Of a DNA stretch of 64,000 bases, positions 1 to 14,723 are shown piece by piece (position 1 is the first letter of the stretch; every line of letters begins with the position of its first letter). The notes below the pieces were generated by a model, which was not told where the DNA came from, ran no database searches, and worked only from the letters and a program-made list of their open reading frames with translations. The position numbers and the translations under genes are program-made. The stretch lies in NCBI RefSeq assembly GCF_000803315.1, contig NZ_JRMH01000002.1:1-64000 (forward strand). The letters are read 5' to 3'. Source of the DNA: Pectobacterium actinidiae. GTDB lineage: Bacteria; Pseudomonadota; Gammaproteobacteria; Enterobacterales; Enterobacteriaceae.

Positions 1-67
1 GAACCAATCCTAGAACAAGCTGAGTATCGTTTTTTATGAGTCACCCACAAAACACCTTCGGTGTTGT
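1..67 (-). other. 23S-5S rRNA spacer (partial)
   Basis: This stretch lies just past the 3' end of the 23S gene on the minus strand, where the 5S rRNA gene is expected beyond the window edge. The segment around 50-67 (acaccttcggtgttgt) is complementary to sequence just 5' of 23S at about 2975-2993, forming the usual processing stem that brackets 23S rRNA for RNase III. No 5S sequence is visible. Confidence 0.8.
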
Positions 68-2974
<2,907 letters not shown>

Positions 2975-3118
2975 TCACAACCCGAAGGTGTCTTGAAAGA
3001 CACTATCGCGCTGCGATTATTTGAGAGACTCATTGACAGACTGACGCATCACTCACACCACATTACTGTGTGTCAGTATGTTCAGCTGTCATGTTTCAAT
3101 TTTCAGCTTGTTCCAGAT

Positions 3119-3130
3119 TGTTAAAGAGCA
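3119..3130 (-). promoter_or_regulatory. Spacer boxA antitermination site
   Basis: The minus strand reads TGCTCTTTAACA here, between tRNA-Glu and 23S, identical to the boxA copy in the 16S leader at 5111-5122. In enterobacteria boxA RNA binds NusB/NusE and supports rRNA antitermination. The assignment is by sequence match and position. Confidence 0.8.
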
Positions 3131-3201
3131 ATATCGTAAACATGACTCCGAAGAATCATCTTTAAGATATTCATGATAATGTCTTTCACTCATTATCGGA
3201 T

Positions 3202-3277
3202 TGGCGTCCCCAAGGGGATTCGAACCCCTGTTACAGCCGTGAAAGGGCAGTGTCCTAGGCCTCTAGACGATGGGGAC
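3202..3277 (-). tRNA. gltT: tRNA-Glu (UUC)
   Basis: A 76-nt tRNA in the 16S-23S spacer, read on the minus strand from 3277 to 3202. The acceptor stem is GTCCCC/GGGGAC, the T-arm contains GGTTCGAATCC, the anticodon loop reads CTTTCAC giving anticodon TTC, and the 3' CCA is encoded. A single spacer tRNA-Glu is one of the two usual arrangements in enterobacterial rrn operons, the other being tRNA-Ile plus tRNA-Ala. The exact gene number (gltT/U/V/W) cannot be told from sequence alone. Confidence 0.97.
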
Positions 3278-3417
3278 ACGAAAAATCCGTACCGAATCAG
3301 AAATCCGGCACTATCGCGTCAGCATGAGTTTACACTCATCGCATCAACAGGTGCGCTTGCTCAGTATTTTCATCAGACAATCTGTGTGAGCACTTCACTC
3401 AACACACATCTTCTTGG

Positions 3418-4960
<1,543 letters not shown>

Positions 4961-5110
4961 AAGATTTGTTTGATTTGCTGAACTCGTCAGCGATGCTCAA
5001 AGAATTAAAACTGTTTATTCGTAATGAATTTACTGTTGTTCACTCTTCAAGACTTTTTATATCGTCAAGATACGGTCTTGTGAGTGCCCACACAGATTGT
5101 CTGATTATAT

Positions 5111-5122
5111 TGTTAAAGAGCA
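5111..5122 (-). promoter_or_regulatory. rrn leader boxA
   Basis: The minus strand reads TGCTCTTTAACA in the 16S leader, 150 nt before the mature 5' end. It is the Nus-factor antitermination signal typical of rrn operons and is identical to the copy in the 16S-23S spacer. Confidence 0.85.
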
Positions 5123-5158
5123 GTGCGTTGTGGTCTTAACCACATCGCGAGGTGGCGT

Positions 5159-5186
5159 ATACTACGCTTTTCACCTTCAGAGTCAA
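5159..5186 (-). promoter_or_regulatory. rrn P2 promoter
   Basis: Minus strand: -35 TTGACT (5181-5186), a 16-bp spacer, and -10 TAGTAT (5159-5164). It lies downstream of P1 and upstream of boxA, as in E. coli rrn operons, where P2 gives basal rRNA synthesis. Confidence 0.8.
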
Positions 5187-5260
5187 CGCTTATTTTAACG
5201 CGTATTCTCTTTCTTTATCGACCCGCTTGTGTGTTCACAGCGCCGTGTCGATGGAGGCGC

Positions 5261-5288
5261 ATTATAGGGATCCGTTTTAGTTACACAA
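5261..5288 (-). promoter_or_regulatory. rrn P1 promoter with AT-rich UP element
   Basis: Minus strand: -35 TTGTGT (5283-5288), a 16-bp spacer, and a consensus -10 TATAAT (5261-5266) followed by a GC-rich discriminator GCGCC. The short spacer and GC discriminator are hallmarks of growth-rate- and ppGpp-controlled P1 promoters. The T-rich plus-strand stretch at about 5292-5312 reads as an A-tract UP element on the minus strand. The rest of 4961-5447 is rRNA leader and upstream activating region with no gene. Confidence 0.85.
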
Positions 5289-5447
5289 CAACTTTCTTGA
5301 TCTTTTTTTCTGTTCGCATGTTTTTCGACCCTTTCGATGAGATCTTACTCGATCCAGGCCACTTTTCAGTTGCCGACATCCCGTATCTGTCGATATTTTG
5401 TCTAATAACGAATAATCAGTGTGTGGCAAATAACTACGAGGTTGTCG

Positions 5448-5995
5448 ATGAGTGCAAAAACATTCCGTCGTTATAACGGAATTTCTCCCGTTTTAGGCGA
5501 AAGAGTCATGGTCGATCATTCCAGCGTGGTGATTGGCAAGGTAACACTAGGCGATGATGTCGGCATCTGGCCCCTTGTCGCCATACGCGGTGATGTTAAC
5601 TACATAACAATTGGTGCAAGGAGTAACGTGCAGGACGGATCAGTACTCCACATCACCCACTGCTCAGAGAAAAAACCAGAAGGTAATCCGCTTATTATTG
5701 GTGAAGACGTCACTGTGGGCCATAAAGCGATGCTTCACGGTTGCCAAATAGGGAATCGCGTTCTGGTAGGAATGGGGTCAATTCTTCTGGATGGCGCGGT
5801 TGTTGAAGATGATGTCATGATTGGCGCTGGTAGCTTGGTTCCCCCAGGAAAACGGCTAGAGAAGGGACATCTATACCTTGGCAGCCCAGTCAAAAAATTC
5901 GTCCACTCACACAAGAAGAAATAGAGGGATTGATTTACTCGGCAAACAACTATGTTCGTTGGAAAGATGAATATCTTGCTCAGGACAATGAGTAA
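5448..5995 (+). pseudogene. yrdA: YrdA gamma-class carbonic-anhydrase-like protein, 3' frameshift
   Basis: Left-handed beta-helix hexapeptide-repeat protein of the gamma carbonic anhydrase family. The reading starts MSAKTFRRYNGISPVLG at 5448; an in-frame ATG at 5421 is possible but adds residues foreign to the family. The body keeps the metal-site histidines in HITHC and VTVGHKAMLHGC. After GSPVK the frame as read runs to a stop at 5922-5924 with the alien tail KFVHSHKKK. The -1 frame from the six-A run at 5892-5897 gives KIRPLTQEE and continues to SANNYVRWKDEYL, the family C-terminus, ending with TAA at 5993-5995. One A appears to be missing. This could be a sequencing error, a real mutation, or slippage. 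The repaired end overlaps the convergent yrdB by 16 bp. Confidence 0.85.
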
Positions 5996-6237
5996 TACCC
6001 TTCATAATCCCAGTCTTCAGCAACGATCATTTTTTCAAGTTCGTCTTCAAGATCCCATCGATATTCCCTGAACATTGCCAGCCATTGTTCAGGGTTATCA
6101 CCGCCATAACGTCGCTGGAGTAGCTCTGCGCTCACTAAACATTCCTGCTGAAAGCCATTCACTAAAACAGGAAAGCGGATCGCTATTGTCTTATCATCCC
6201 AGCTTTCACGATCGGGGAACTGGATCGCCTGATTCAT
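5980..6237 (-). CDS. yrdB: DUF1488 family protein YrdB
   Basis: An 85-residue acidic cytosolic protein beginning [15 protein letters not shown], the same length as E. coli YrdB and similar in its central [20 protein letters not shown] segment. The family (DUF1488) has no established function. It is the last gene of the dprA-smg-yrdD-tsaC-aroE-yrdB operon. Its start overlaps the aroE stop by 4 bp, suggesting translational coupling. Identification is firm; function is unknown. Confidence 0.9.
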   Translation of the reverse strand: MNQAIQFPDRESWDDKTIAIRFPVLVNGFQQECLVSAELLQRRYGGDNPEQWLAMFREYRWDLEDELEKMIVAEDWDYEGYYSLS

Positions 6238-7061
6238 TTAGCAAGATCCTGCTTTAGTAAAGCAATCACAGGTTCCACGTCCGGCATAACACCATGCCAA
6301 AGTTTAAACGCATGTGCCGCTTGCCCCACCAGCATTCCCAAACCATCTGCATAATGGAGAGCGCCATGCTGTACGCACCATGACAAAAAGGGGGTCAGTT
6401 GTGGCAGATAGAACATGTCATAACAGCTCGTTTCCGGCGAAATGAGTTCTGTCGGTAAATTAGGAATACTATCGTACATACCAGAAGATGTGGCGTTGAT
6501 GACCAGATCGAACGACTGCCCCTGTAAATCATCGAGAGCAACAGCTTGAATATCACCAATATCATGGAAGATCTTAGCTAAGGCATCGGCCTTGGAAAAA
6601 GTCCTATTCGCCAGCACCACTGTACAACCATAGGCCAACAGGGGTTGGATAACACCCCGAGCCGCCCCACCTGCACCAACCAGCAAAACACGATCCAGAG
6701 GTTTCACCAGCGCCAATCGTTGCAGATCGCTGAGCAAGCCGATGCCATCAGTGTTATCACCAAACAAGCGACCGTCATTCAATCTCTTCAATGTATTGAC
6801 CGCCCCCGCAAGCGCAGCACACTCGCTACACTCATCGGCTTCAGCAAAGGCCCGCTCTTTAAAGGGCGCAGTCACGTTCGCCCCGCCAGCACCATCACGA
6901 AAATACTGGCGCAGCATCTGCTCAAAATTATCCAGAGGCGCTAACACGCGCTGGTACGTCAACGTTATCCCCGTCTGTGCAGCAAATAGCTCATGTATGC
7001 GAGGTGATTTACTATGTGCAATCGGATTGCCAAAAACGGCAAAAGACGTTACTTCAGACAC
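6234..7061 (-). CDS. aroE: Shikimate 5-dehydrogenase
   Basis: Catalyses NADPH-dependent reduction of 3-dehydroshikimate to shikimate in aromatic amino acid biosynthesis. The substrate-site SKSP (residues 17-20), the catalytic lysine in ANVTAPFKE (K68), the NTDG segment and the dinucleotide-binding GAGGAARG are all present. I place the start at a GTG at 7061, because a strong GGAGAGG ribosome binding site sits just before it. The frame stays open 4 codons further to a TTG at 7073, but that would put the binding site inside the gene. It lies 19 bp after tsaC. The product is 275 residues, close to the E. coli length of 272. Confidence 0.95.
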   Translation of the reverse strand: MSEVTSFAVFGNPIAHSKSPRIHELFAAQTGITLTYQRVLAPLDNFEQMLRQYFRDGAGGANVTAPFKERAFAEADECSECAALAGAVNTLKRLNDGRLFGDNTDGIGLLSDLQRLALVKPLDRVLLVGAGGAARGVIQPLLAYGCTVVLANRTFSKADALAKIFHDIGDIQAVALDDLQGQSFDLVINATSSGMYDSIPNLPTELISPETSCYDMFYLPQLTPFLSWCVQHGALHYADGLGMLVGQAAHAFKLWHGVMPDVEPVIALLKQDLAK

Positions 7062-7080
7062 GTTCCTCTCCAACTTGTCC

Positions 7081-7650
7081 TTACCCCTGACGAATTAGCT
7101 CGCCTGTTAATACATCCCTGATTTCTGATGGGTTCATTCTTCCGCCGACGTCCCCAACTATCACAGGAAAATCATCACCAAACTGCTGGGAGACCTCCTG
7201 AGCAGTACGGCAGGGAGGTTGACCACTTAAATTAGCACTGGTCGACACCAGCGGTTTACCATAACGCTGACACAGTGCCTTAACTAGCGGATGGTCACTA
7301 ACGCGCACCGCAAGCGAAGAAAATTGCCCTGTTAACCACTGCGGAGTCGTGCGTTTTGCTGGCAATACCCAAGTAACCGGACCTGGCCATGTGGAAAGCA
7401 TCATCGCCTTCTGCTGATCGGATAACGCACTGTCATCAATATAAGGGGCCAGTTGGCTAAAATCTGCCGCAATCAGGATCAACCCTTTTTGCCAGGCGCG
7501 TTGTTTTAACGCCAGTAGGCGATTAACCGCCACTTCACTATCAGGATCGCATCCCAACCCAAATACCGCTTCAGTCGGGTACGCAATAACCTGCTCGTTT
7601 TGTAATTCCCGCAAAACGGGAATCATTAGTTCATCAGACACATTACTCAT
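7081..7650 (-). CDS. tsaC: L-threonylcarbamoyladenylate synthase TsaC
   Basis: YrdC/Sua5-fold enzyme that makes threonylcarbamoyl-AMP from threonine, bicarbonate and ATP for the universal t6A37 tRNA modification. The single-domain length (189 residues) marks the TsaC type rather than the longer Sua5. Conserved segments include [13 protein letters not shown], the [10 protein letters not shown] loop, STSANLSG near the C-terminus and NPSEIRD. The start is taken as the ATG at 7650 (MSNVSDEL); a TTG three codons upstream is less likely. It overlaps the end of yrdD by 8 bp within the operon. Formerly called yrdC or rimN. Confidence 0.93.
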   Translation of the reverse strand: MSNVSDELMIPVLRELQNEQVIAYPTEAVFGLGCDPDSEVAVNRLLALKQRAWQKGLILIAADFSQLAPYIDDSALSDQQKAMMLSTWPGPVTWVLPAKRTTPQWLTGQFSSLAVRVSDHPLVKALCQRYGKPLVSTSANLSGQPPCRTAQEVSQQFGDDFPVIVGDVGGRMNPSEIRDVLTGELIRQG

Positions 7651-8200
7651 TCTTATCAACTTCTGCCGCTATCGGTTTTCCACATAACTTACTGGCGCAA
7701 AATAGCTTGATGCCTTGTGCCGTTTTTTTCTCAAACAATAACGCGTAATGGCAAGAAGGGCATTCGCCCGCTATCGGCTTATGATTTAGCGTAAACTGGC
7801 AATCAGGATAGCGATCGCAAGAATGAAACACCTTGCCGTAGCGAGATTTACGCTGCAACAGCGTGCCTTCATTGCACTGTGGGCATCGAATCGCCGTTTC
7901 ATCAGGGCGATCAATAGTCTCGGTATGATGGCATTCAGGGTAATTGCCACAGCCGATAAACATCCCATAACGACCTTGTCGTAATACCAAGGTCGACTGA
8001 CAAAGCGGACATTGCTGCCCATCTAACACTTTGACGATATGTCCATCAGCTTGTGCTTTCAGCGGGCGAATGAACTCACACTCTGGATACGCAGAACAGC
8101 CAAGAAATGGGCCGTGCCGACCAGAACGGATAACCAGCACTGACCCACAGTCTGGACATATTTCCTGTTTTTTTTCAGCAAACAGTGCAGGCTTAGCCAT
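7643..8200 (-). CDS. yrdD: Topoisomerase-I-type zinc-ribbon protein YrdD
   Basis: A 185-residue protein built almost entirely of four-cysteine zinc ribbons like those in the C-terminal region of bacterial DNA topoisomerase I. Repeats are visible at CPDCGS...[14 protein letters not shown]...[14 protein letters not shown]...SCDRYPDC and a final CPSCHY...CASKLC. It has no topoisomerase catalytic domain. It may bind single-stranded nucleic acid, but no activity is established. The gene sits between smg and tsaC, an arrangement conserved in gammaproteobacteria next to dprA. Confidence 0.88.
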   Translation of the reverse strand: MAKPALFAEKKQEICPDCGSVLVIRSGRHGPFLGCSAYPECEFIRPLKAQADGHIVKVLDGQQCPLCQSTLVLRQGRYGMFIGCGNYPECHHTETIDRPDETAIRCPQCNEGTLLQRKSRYGKVFHSCDRYPDCQFTLNHKPIAGECPSCHYALLFEKKTAQGIKLFCASKLCGKPIAAEVDKNE

Positions 8201-8220
8201 TCGAATTGTTATTCCTCTGG

Positions 8221-8694
8221 CTATTGCACATAACCGTCATTGACCTCAAAGAGTAATTCTTCCATTTGCTGATAAGCATTCTCACAACCCGGTACATTGA
8301 AAAGCACCATGAGAATGACCCACTTCAGATCTTCCAGATCAAACTCCTGCGTTTCCAACGCCATGACGCGTTCAATAATCATTTCCCGCGTTTCAAGGTT
8401 CAGAACCTGAATTTGCTCAAGGAACAGTAAAAAACCACGGCATTCCGCATCAAGACGCAGCGCCTCATCGTGCGTATAGATCCGCATAGCCAGAGGATCG
8501 TTCGCTAAATAAAGCGGCGCAGTCTGCCCTTCCTGAATATCGGCCAGTTTTTCCAGCCAGCTCAACGCGCTATAGATATCGTTACGATGAAATCCAGCGC
8601 GGGTGAGGTCATCAGTTAACGTATCCTGATCGACACGCATTTCAGTTTCATTGTGGATGTAACTCTCAAACAAGTACATGAGTACGTCGAACAT
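8221..8694 (-). CDS. smg: Smg (DUF494) family protein
   Basis: A 157-residue acidic protein starting [16 protein letters not shown], the characteristic opening of the Smg/DUF494 family, and identical in length to E. coli Smg. No biochemical function is established. It overlaps the 3' end of dprA by 29 bp, so the two are probably translationally coupled. It precedes yrdD by 20 bp. The dprA-smg pair is a conserved gammaproteobacterial neighbourhood. Confidence 0.92.
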   Translation of the reverse strand: MFDVLMYLFESYIHNETEMRVDQDTLTDDLTRAGFHRNDIYSALSWLEKLADIQEGQTAPLYLANDPLAMRIYTHDEALRLDAECRGFLLFLEQIQVLNLETREMIIERVMALETQEFDLEDLKWVILMVLFNVPGCENAYQQMEELLFEVNDGYVQ

Positions 8695-9787
8695 GGCCTG
8701 CCCTCCTTAATCGGACATAGCCGCCGGGTACTGCTGCGATCCACCCTGCTAACTCCAGCTCTAATAGCTTAGGGACTATCTCTGGCACAGGTTGGCCGGC
8801 ACGTTCAGCGACAACGTCAACAGGTGTAACCTCATCTCCTACGTTAGCCAACACGTCGGCAAATGGCAATTCGCCATCCTCTTCTTCGTTAGAAATAGTT
8901 TGCCTGCTTTGCATCGGTAGCCACTGCAATTCACTTACCAGTTGTTCAAGAATATCTTTCGGATGTGTAACCAGACAGGCTCCTTGCTGGATCAACCAGT
9001 GTGTCCCCTCGGTCATCGGGTTACCAATAGGTCCCGGCAGAGCAAAAACCTCCCGCCCTTGCTCCAAAGCATAACGCGCTGTGACCAACGACCCACTGCG
9101 GATAGACGCTTCAATGACCAGGACACCCAGCCCTAGCCCGCTGATAATACGATTTCTTCTGGGAAAGTTGGTTGGGAAAGGCGGCATAGCGAGGGGAAAT
9201 TCGGAAACCAGCGCGCCACCACCGCCGCAAATACGTTCGGCAAGCTTAGCGTGCCGCTTAGGGTAAATATTCTCCAGCCCGCTTCCCAGCACGGCAATGG
9301 TTCTCCCTCGCGAATCCAAAGCGGCACGATGAGCAATGCCATCAATGCCAATCGCTAGCCCGCTTGTCACCGTGAGTTTATTTGCAGCAAGCTCCTGAGC
9401 AAAAAAACATCCCCAGCGTTCACCGTAAGCACTGCTCCCCCGGCTACCAATAATCGATATTTGTGGCGATGCCAGCAATTCAGGAGAACCAGAAATAAAG
9501 AGCAGAAGCGGGAAATCACGAATATTGCTCAGCAGAAAGGGATACAAAGCATCTTCACACGTCACAATATGGTGATTGGGGTAAGACAACCAATTGAGTG
9601 TTCCTTCCAAAATCTTACGATCATAGGAACAGAATTGAGCTATTTGAGCATCAGACAGACCTAGCGCTCTCAAGGTCTCGTTATCGAACATGTTTAAATC
9701 AATAAGCTTTCTGACAATCGCCCTAGCACGCTTGACCCCAAGGTGCCGCACGCCCGTCATACGTAGCCAGATTTCCGTTGATAGCAT
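8666..9787 (-). CDS. dprA: DNA-processing protein DprA (Smf)
   Basis: Loads RecA on incoming single-stranded DNA during natural transformation; its role in most enterobacteria is less clear. The Rossmann-like core shows [40 protein letters not shown] and [11 protein letters not shown], the DprA signature blocks. An N-terminal helical domain and a C-terminal winged-helix-like segment ([12 protein letters not shown]) flank it. The second ATG at 9787 is preferred over the ATG at 9793 because AAGGG is 6-7 bases upstream of it but abuts the first. The product is 373 residues. First gene of the six-gene operon and divergent from def. Confidence 0.93.
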   Translation of the reverse strand: MLSTEIWLRMTGVRHLGVKRARAIVRKLIDLNMFDNETLRALGLSDAQIAQFCSYDRKILEGTLNWLSYPNHHIVTCEDALYPFLLSNIRDFPLLLFISGSPELLASPQISIIGSRGSSAYGERWGCFFAQELAANKLTVTSGLAIGIDGIAHRAALDSRGRTIAVLGSGLENIYPKRHAKLAERICGGGGALVSEFPLAMPPFPTNFPRRNRIISGLGLGVLVIEASIRSGSLVTARYALEQGREVFALPGPIGNPMTEGTHWLIQQGACLVTHPKDILEQLVSELQWLPMQSRQTISNEEEDGELPFADVLANVGDEVTPVDVVAERAGQPVPEIVPKLLELELAGWIAAVPGGYVRLRRAGHVRRTHVLV

Positions 9788-9915
9788 CAGCATCCCTTAC
9801 TCAATTCTGTTCAGATAAGTGCTGCAATTCAGTGCTGATGCTGTCAATCGGGGCAGGAAATGTCTAGAATGAGCGTTAAGACTCTCTCACTATTCAGATA
9901 CAGATCTAAACATAT

Positions 9916-10428
9916 ATGTCAGTTTTGCAGGTATTACATTTTCCAGACGAGCGGCTTCGCATCACTGCGCAGCCCGTAAAAGAAGTCAATGCAGAGATTC
10001 AACGTATCGTGGATGATATGTTCGATACCATGTACGAAGAAGAAGGTATTGGCCTGGCAGCGACACAAGTCGATATTCATCAACGTATTATTGTTATTGA
10101 CGTCTCTGAAGAACGAGACCAACGACTGGTGCTGATCAATCCCGAGTTGATTGAAAAGAGCGGCGATACGGGCATCGAAGAAGGTTGCCTGTCGATCCCT
10201 GAAACGCGTGCGCTGGTTCCTCGTGCAGAGCATGTGAAAGTGCGCGCATTGGATCGTGAAGGTAAAGCGTTTGAACTTGAAGCAAGCGAATTACTCGCCA
10301 TTTGTATTCAGCATGAAATGGACCATCTGGTCGGGAAACTGTTTATCGATTACCTTTCCCCACTTAAACGCCAGCGCATTCGTCAAAAACTGGAAAAACT
10401 GGCTAAGCAGAATAGCCGAGCCCGATAA
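9916..10428 (+). CDS. def: Peptide deformylase
   Basis: Removes the formyl group from the N-terminal methionine of nascent proteins; an Fe2+/Zn2+ hydrolase acting at the ribosome exit. All three family motifs are present: GIGLAATQ (44-51), EGCLSIP with metal ligand C91, and QHEMDH with ligands H133 and H137 and catalytic E134. The 170-residue length is typical for type I deformylase. It lies 23 bp before fmt, giving the paired formylation and deformylation genes an operon. No strong Shine-Dalgarno is visible before the ATG. Confidence 0.97.
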   Translation: MSVLQVLHFPDERLRITAQPVKEVNAEIQRIVDDMFDTMYEEEGIGLAATQVDIHQRIIVIDVSEERDQRLVLINPELIEKSGDTGIEEGCLSIPETRALVPRAEHVKVRALDREGKAFELEASELLAICIQHEMDHLVGKLFIDYLSPLKRQRIRQKLEKLAKQNSRAR

Positions 10429-10451
10429 TTTTCATCCTGACAGGAAGCACC

Positions 10452-11399
10452 GTGTCTGATTCTTTACGCATAATCTTTGCCGGAACCCCTGACTTTGCAG
10501 CGCGTCATCTAGACGCGCTTTTATCATCGGGGCATGAGGTCGTTGGCGTGTTCACCCAGCCCGATCGCCCAGCAGGCAGAGGCAACAAGCTTACTACCAG
10601 CCCAGTCAAAGTACTGGCAGAGCAACACACCATCCCCGTTTTCCAGCCTAAATCTCTGCGGCCGGAAGAAAATCAAGCGATGGTTCAGGCGTTAGATGCC
10701 GATATTATGGTCGTTGTCGCCTACGGCTTAATTCTGCCACAGCCCGTATTATCTATGCCTCGCCTTGGCTGCATCAATGTCCACGGTTCTCTGTTACCAC
10801 TTTGGCGTGGTGCAGCACCCATTCAGCGTGCATTGTGGGCTGGAGATAATGAAACCGGTGTTACGATCATGCAAATGGATGTTGGACTCGATACTGGTGC
10901 CATGCTGCACAAAATTTCGTGCCCTATCCTGCCACAGGATACTAGCGCAACGCTGTACGATAAACTTGCGGAGCTGGGCCCACGTGGCTTATTGGAAATG
11001 CTGGAACAGCTTGCTGATGGCAGCGCTGTTTCTGAAGCACAAAATGACGCTCTTGCCACCTATGCAGAAAAGCTCAGCAAAGAAGAAGCACGTCTAAATT
11101 GGCAGTTATCTGCCGAGCAGCTTGAGCGTTGTATTCGCGCTTTTAATCCTTGGCCAGTCAGCTATTTCATCGTAGATGAACAGCCAGTGAAAGTCTGGAA
11201 AGCGGAAGTCATTGCCAAAGCACATAGCTCACAGCCCGGTACAATCATACAGGCAGACAAGCAGGGCATTCAGGTAGCAACAGCCGATGGCATTTTGAAT
11301 ATTCAGGAATTGCAGCCCGCAGGCAAAAAAGTAATGGGTGCGCAGGATCTGCTTAACTCACGTCGTGAGTGGTTCGTTCCTGGTAATACGCTGGACTAA
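10452..11399 (+). CDS. fmt: Methionyl-tRNA formyltransferase
   Basis: Formylates initiator Met-tRNA using 10-formyl-tetrahydrofolate. The catalytic N-terminal domain shows FAGTPDFAA near residue 10, the folate-site INVHGSLLP with N109 and H111, and D147 in [11 protein letters not shown]; a C-terminal OB-like tRNA-binding domain follows after about residue 210. The start is a GTG preceded by AGGAAG. The product has 315 residues, as in E. coli. It is followed by a hairpin and then rsmB, the conserved def-fmt-rsmB-trkA order. Confidence 0.97.
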   Translation: MSDSLRIIFAGTPDFAARHLDALLSSGHEVVGVFTQPDRPAGRGNKLTTSPVKVLAEQHTIPVFQPKSLRPEENQAMVQALDADIMVVVAYGLILPQPVLSMPRLGCINVHGSLLPLWRGAAPIQRALWAGDNETGVTIMQMDVGLDTGAMLHKISCPILPQDTSATLYDKLAELGPRGLLEMLEQLADGSAVSEAQNDALATYAEKLSKEEARLNWQLSAEQLERCIRAFNPWPVSYFIVDEQPVKVWKAEVIAKAHSSQPGTIIQADKQGIQVATADGILNIQELQPAGKKVMGAQDLLNSRREWFVPGNTLD

Positions 11400-11409
11400 T
11401 CTATTTTTC

Positions 11410-11430
11410 ATACCGGCGCTATGCCGGTAT
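11410..11430. repeat. fmt-rsmB intergenic hairpin
   Basis: Perfect 8-bp inverted repeat (ataccggc/gccggtat) with a 5-nt loop between fmt and rsmB. No T-run follows on the plus strand, so it is more likely an mRNA processing or stabilising hairpin than an intrinsic terminator. Confidence 0.6.
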
Positions 11431-11466
11431 ATCCTCTCTCTTTTACGTATACGTCATCGCTAACAC

Positions 11467-12756
11467 ATGAAAAGCTCATACAATCTACGCAGTATTGCCG
11501 CAAAAGTGGTGGGACAGGTTCTGGATCAAGGACAATCACTCAGTGCCTTATTACCTGTTCATCAGCGTGAAGTCTCCGATAAAGATCGCGCACTTTTGCA
11601 AGAGCTTTGCTTCGGCGTATTACGCGTTTTACCGCAGTTGGAATGGTGTATTCAACAACTGATGGCTAAGCCCCTGACAGGCAAACAACGCACGCTACAC
11701 TACCTCCTCATGGTCGGCATCTACCAACTTCATTATACGCGAATCCCACCACATGCAGCTCTGGCAGAAACAGTAGAAGGCGCCGTTGCATTAAAGCGGC
11801 CACAGCTCAAAGGACTGATTAATGGCGTATTACGCCAATTTCAGCGTCAGCAGGAAGAACTGATTCAACGAGAAGCAGCTAACTCATCTCACTACCTGCA
11901 CCCAAGCTGGCTACTGGCGCGTATTGAGCATGCTTATCCAAATCACTGGAAAAACATCGTTGAGGCGAATAACCAACGTCCTCCGATGTGGCTACGTGTA
12001 AATCGGTTACACCACACACGTGACGCATATTTAAACTTGTTAGTGCAAGAGGGAATAGAGGCATTTCCTCATGCTGAATACAGCGATGCAATACGACTTA
12101 CCTCTCCCTGTGCGGTCGATCAATTGCCAGGATTTTCGCAAGGGTGGGCAACGGTACAAGATGCATCTGCTCAAGGCTGCGTCTATTGGCTCGATCCACA
12201 AGATGGTGAACAGATCCTCGACCTCTGTGCTGCGCCTGGTGGAAAAACGACGCATATTTTAGAAGCAGCCCCAAAATCTCATGTGCTCGCTGTCGATGTT
12301 GATGAAACACGTTTAGGCCGGGTAAAAGAAAATTTACTGCGGTTACAAATGCATGCCGAAGTAAAACAAGGCGATGGACGTTACCCCGATTCATGGTGCG
12401 AAGGGCGTGTGTTTGATCGCATTCTGTTGGATGCCCCATGCTCAGCCACTGGTGTGATTCGTCGTCATCCTGACATTAAGTGGTTGCGCCGAGACAGAGA
12501 TATTGAAGAGCTGGTTGCATTACAAAAAGAGATTCTTGATGCCATCTGGCCACATCTCAAAACCGGCGGCACAATGGTCTATGCTACCTGCTCTATTCTG
12601 CCGCAAGAAAATGCTCAACAAGTTACGGATTTCCTCGCTCGCCATGCCGATGCAAAACTGGTTGATACAGGTACAAGAGAAATTCCGGGTATACAGATAC
12701 TTCCCCATGCTGATAGTGGCGATGGTTTCTTTTATGCGAAGCTGGTAAAAAACTGA
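11467..12756 (+). CDS. rsmB: 16S rRNA m5C967 methyltransferase RsmB
   Basis: SAM-dependent methyltransferase that makes 5-methylcytidine at 16S position 967. The N-terminal NusB-like RNA-binding domain covers about residues 5-135 and the Rossmann methyltransferase domain follows. SAM-binding AAPGGKTT is at 255-262, the motif IV catalytic-site cysteine is C325 in DAPCSATG, and the nucleophile of motif VI is C375 in YATCSILPQ; this matches the two-cysteine mechanism of RNA m5C methylases. The product is 429 residues, the E. coli length. Older names are sun and fmu. Confidence 0.96.
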   Translation: MKSSYNLRSIAAKVVGQVLDQGQSLSALLPVHQREVSDKDRALLQELCFGVLRVLPQLEWCIQQLMAKPLTGKQRTLHYLLMVGIYQLHYTRIPPHAALAETVEGAVALKRPQLKGLINGVLRQFQRQQEELIQREAANSSHYLHPSWLLARIEHAYPNHWKNIVEANNQRPPMWLRVNRLHHTRDAYLNLLVQEGIEAFPHAEYSDAIRLTSPCAVDQLPGFSQGWATVQDASAQGCVYWLDPQDGEQILDLCAAPGGKTTHILEAAPKSHVLAVDVDETRLGRVKENLLRLQMHAEVKQGDGRYPDSWCEGRVFDRILLDAPCSATGVIRRHPDIKWLRRDRDIEELVALQKEILDAIWPHLKTGGTMVYATCSILPQENAQQVTDFLARHADAKLVDTGTREIPGIQILPHADSGDGFFYAKLVKN

Positions 12757-12812
12757 TATTGAACCCAGTATTGTCTGCAACAGACAGCAATCAATAAACG
12801 GCATGGCTTATT

Positions 12813-14189
12813 ATGAAAATTATCATTCTTGGCGCAGGTCAGGTCGGCGGAACACTGGCGGAAAATCTAGCAGGTGAAAACAATGACATCACTGTCGTTG
12901 ATACTGATGCAAATCGGTTACGCCAGCTTCAGGATAAGTTTGACCTGCGTGTCGTTACAGGGTACGCATCTCATCCACGAGTGTTGCGTGAAGCGGGAGC
13001 AGAAGATGCTGATATGCTGGTCGCCGTTACCAATTCAGATGAAACGAATATGGTAGCCTGCCAGATTGCTTATTCTCTTTTCAAAACCCCAAACCGGATT
13101 GCGCGCATTCGTGCCGCTGAATACATTCGTGAATCAGAACAGCTGTTTTTACCAGACGCGGTTCCCATCGATCACTTGATCTCCCCAGAACAGTTAGTGA
13201 TTGATAACATTTACAAACTGATCGAATATCCCGGAGCGCTTCAGGTCGTCAACTTCGCTGAAGGCAAAGTGAGCCTTGCCGCAGTTAATGCTTACTATGG
13301 CGGCCCGCTTGTGGGTAATGCCCTCACCTCCCTCCGCGAACACATTCCTCACGTAGATACCCGCGTTGCGGCTATTTTTCGTCACGACCGCCCGATTCGC
13401 CCACAGGGTTCCACCATCATCGAAGCTGGAGATGAAGTGTTTTTTGTCGCCGCTTCGCAGCATATTCGTGCGGTGATGAGCGAATTGCAGCGCCTTGAAA
13501 AACCGTATAAAAGGATCATGATCGTTGGTGGCGGGAATGTCGGAGCAGGATTAGCGCAACGGCTAGAAAAAGATTACAGCATCAAGTTGATAGAACGAAA
13601 TGCAGACCGAGCTGTGGAACTGGCTGAGCTTCTGCAAAATACAGTCGTATTCCATGGTGATGCTTCAGATCAAGAGCTCCTCGCCGAAGAACACATCGAG
13701 CAGATCGATGTATTCATTGCCATTACCAACGATGATGAAGCGAATATTATGTCAGCTATGCTGGCTAAACGCATGGGCGCAAAAAAAGTAATGGTGCTTA
13801 TCCAGCGTCGAGCTTATGTCGATCTGGTTCAGGGCAGCGTCATCGATGTCGCAATATCCCCACAGCAGGCAACAATTTCTGCGCTACTCAGCCACGTCCG
13901 CAAGGCGGATATCGTGAGCGTATCCTCTTTGCGTCGTGGTGTAGCCGAAGCAATCGAGGCCATCGCCCACGGAGATGAAGGCACATCGAAAGTTGTCGGC
14001 AGAATGATCGAAGATATTAAGCTTCCACCTGGTACCACTATAGGCGCAATTGTTCGTGGTGATGACGTCATCATTGCTAACGAAAATAGTAAAATTGAGC
14101 AAGGTGACCATGTCATCATGTTCTTGGCTGACAAGAAATTTGTGCCTGATGTTGAACGCCTATTTCAACCCAGTCCCTTCTTTTTATAA
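12813..14189 (+). CDS. trkA: Trk potassium uptake regulatory subunit TrkA
   Basis: Cytosolic NAD(H)-binding gating subunit of the TrkG/TrkH potassium transporters. Two tandem RCK modules are visible: the first nucleotide fold begins [10 protein letters not shown] at residues 4-13 and the second [11 protein letters not shown] at about 235-245, each followed by a RCK-C regulatory domain. The length of 458 equals E. coli TrkA. It sits 56 bp after rsmB and is the last gene before the separately preceded mscL. Confidence 0.97.
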   Translation: MKIIILGAGQVGGTLAENLAGENNDITVVDTDANRLRQLQDKFDLRVVTGYASHPRVLREAGAEDADMLVAVTNSDETNMVACQIAYSLFKTPNRIARIRAAEYIRESEQLFLPDAVPIDHLISPEQLVIDNIYKLIEYPGALQVVNFAEGKVSLAAVNAYYGGPLVGNALTSLREHIPHVDTRVAAIFRHDRPIRPQGSTIIEAGDEVFFVAASQHIRAVMSELQRLEKPYKRIMIVGGGNVGAGLAQRLEKDYSIKLIERNADRAVELAELLQNTVVFHGDASDQELLAEEHIEQIDVFIAITNDDEANIMSAMLAKRMGAKKVMVLIQRRAYVDLVQGSVIDVAISPQQATISALLSHVRKADIVSVSSLRRGVAEAIEAIAHGDEGTSKVVGRMIEDIKLPPGTTIGAIVRGDDVIIANENSKIEQGDHVIMFLADKKFVPDVERLFQPSPFFL

Positions 14190-14280
14190 TGTTGGAACAC
14201 ATTTATTGCTGATCGATAATCTGGCAAAGATACGGCTATTGGTTAGAATTAATTTATAATTTTTAGCAAGGAGAACAGAT

Positions 14281-14700
14281 ATGAGCATTATCAAAGAATT
14301 CAGAGAGTTTGCCATGCGTGGCAACGTTGTCGATTTGGCGGTGGGTGTCATTATTGGTGCCGCTTTCGGCAAAATCGTTTCTTCTCTGGTATCAGATATT
14401 ATTATGCCGCCACTTGGACTTTTGATTGGTGGTGTCGATTTTAAACAATTCAGCCTTATTCTTCGAGACGCTCAAGGTGAAATTCCCGCCGTTGTTATGA
14501 ACTATGGCGCTTTCATCCAGAATATTTTCGACTTTATCATCGTCGCTTTCGCGATTTTTATAGCGATCAAGCTTATGAATAAAATGCGGCGCAAACAAGA
14601 AGATGCACCTGCCGCACCACCAAAACCTAGTGCAGAAGAAAAGCTATTAGCTGAAATTCGCGATTTACTTAAAGAACAACAGCCAAACAGTAAAAATTGA
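14281..14700 (+). CDS. mscL: Large-conductance mechanosensitive channel MscL
   Basis: Inner-membrane pentameric channel that opens under membrane tension to release solutes during osmotic downshock. It begins with the amphipathic [19 protein letters not shown], followed by a first membrane helix rich in Gly/Ala ([18 protein letters not shown]), a periplasmic loop, a second helix around 75-100 and a charged C-terminal helix bundle. 139 residues against 136 in E. coli. The start has a strong AAGGAG six bases before it. Convergent with arfA. Confidence 0.97.
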   Translation: MSIIKEFREFAMRGNVVDLAVGVIIGAAFGKIVSSLVSDIIMPPLGLLIGGVDFKQFSLILRDAQGEIPAVVMNYGAFIQNIFDFIIVAFAIFIAIKLMNKMRRKQEDAPAAPPKPSAEEKLLAEIRDLLKEQQPNSKN

Positions 14701-14723
14701 GTTTCTATTCAACCGCTGCTTCA

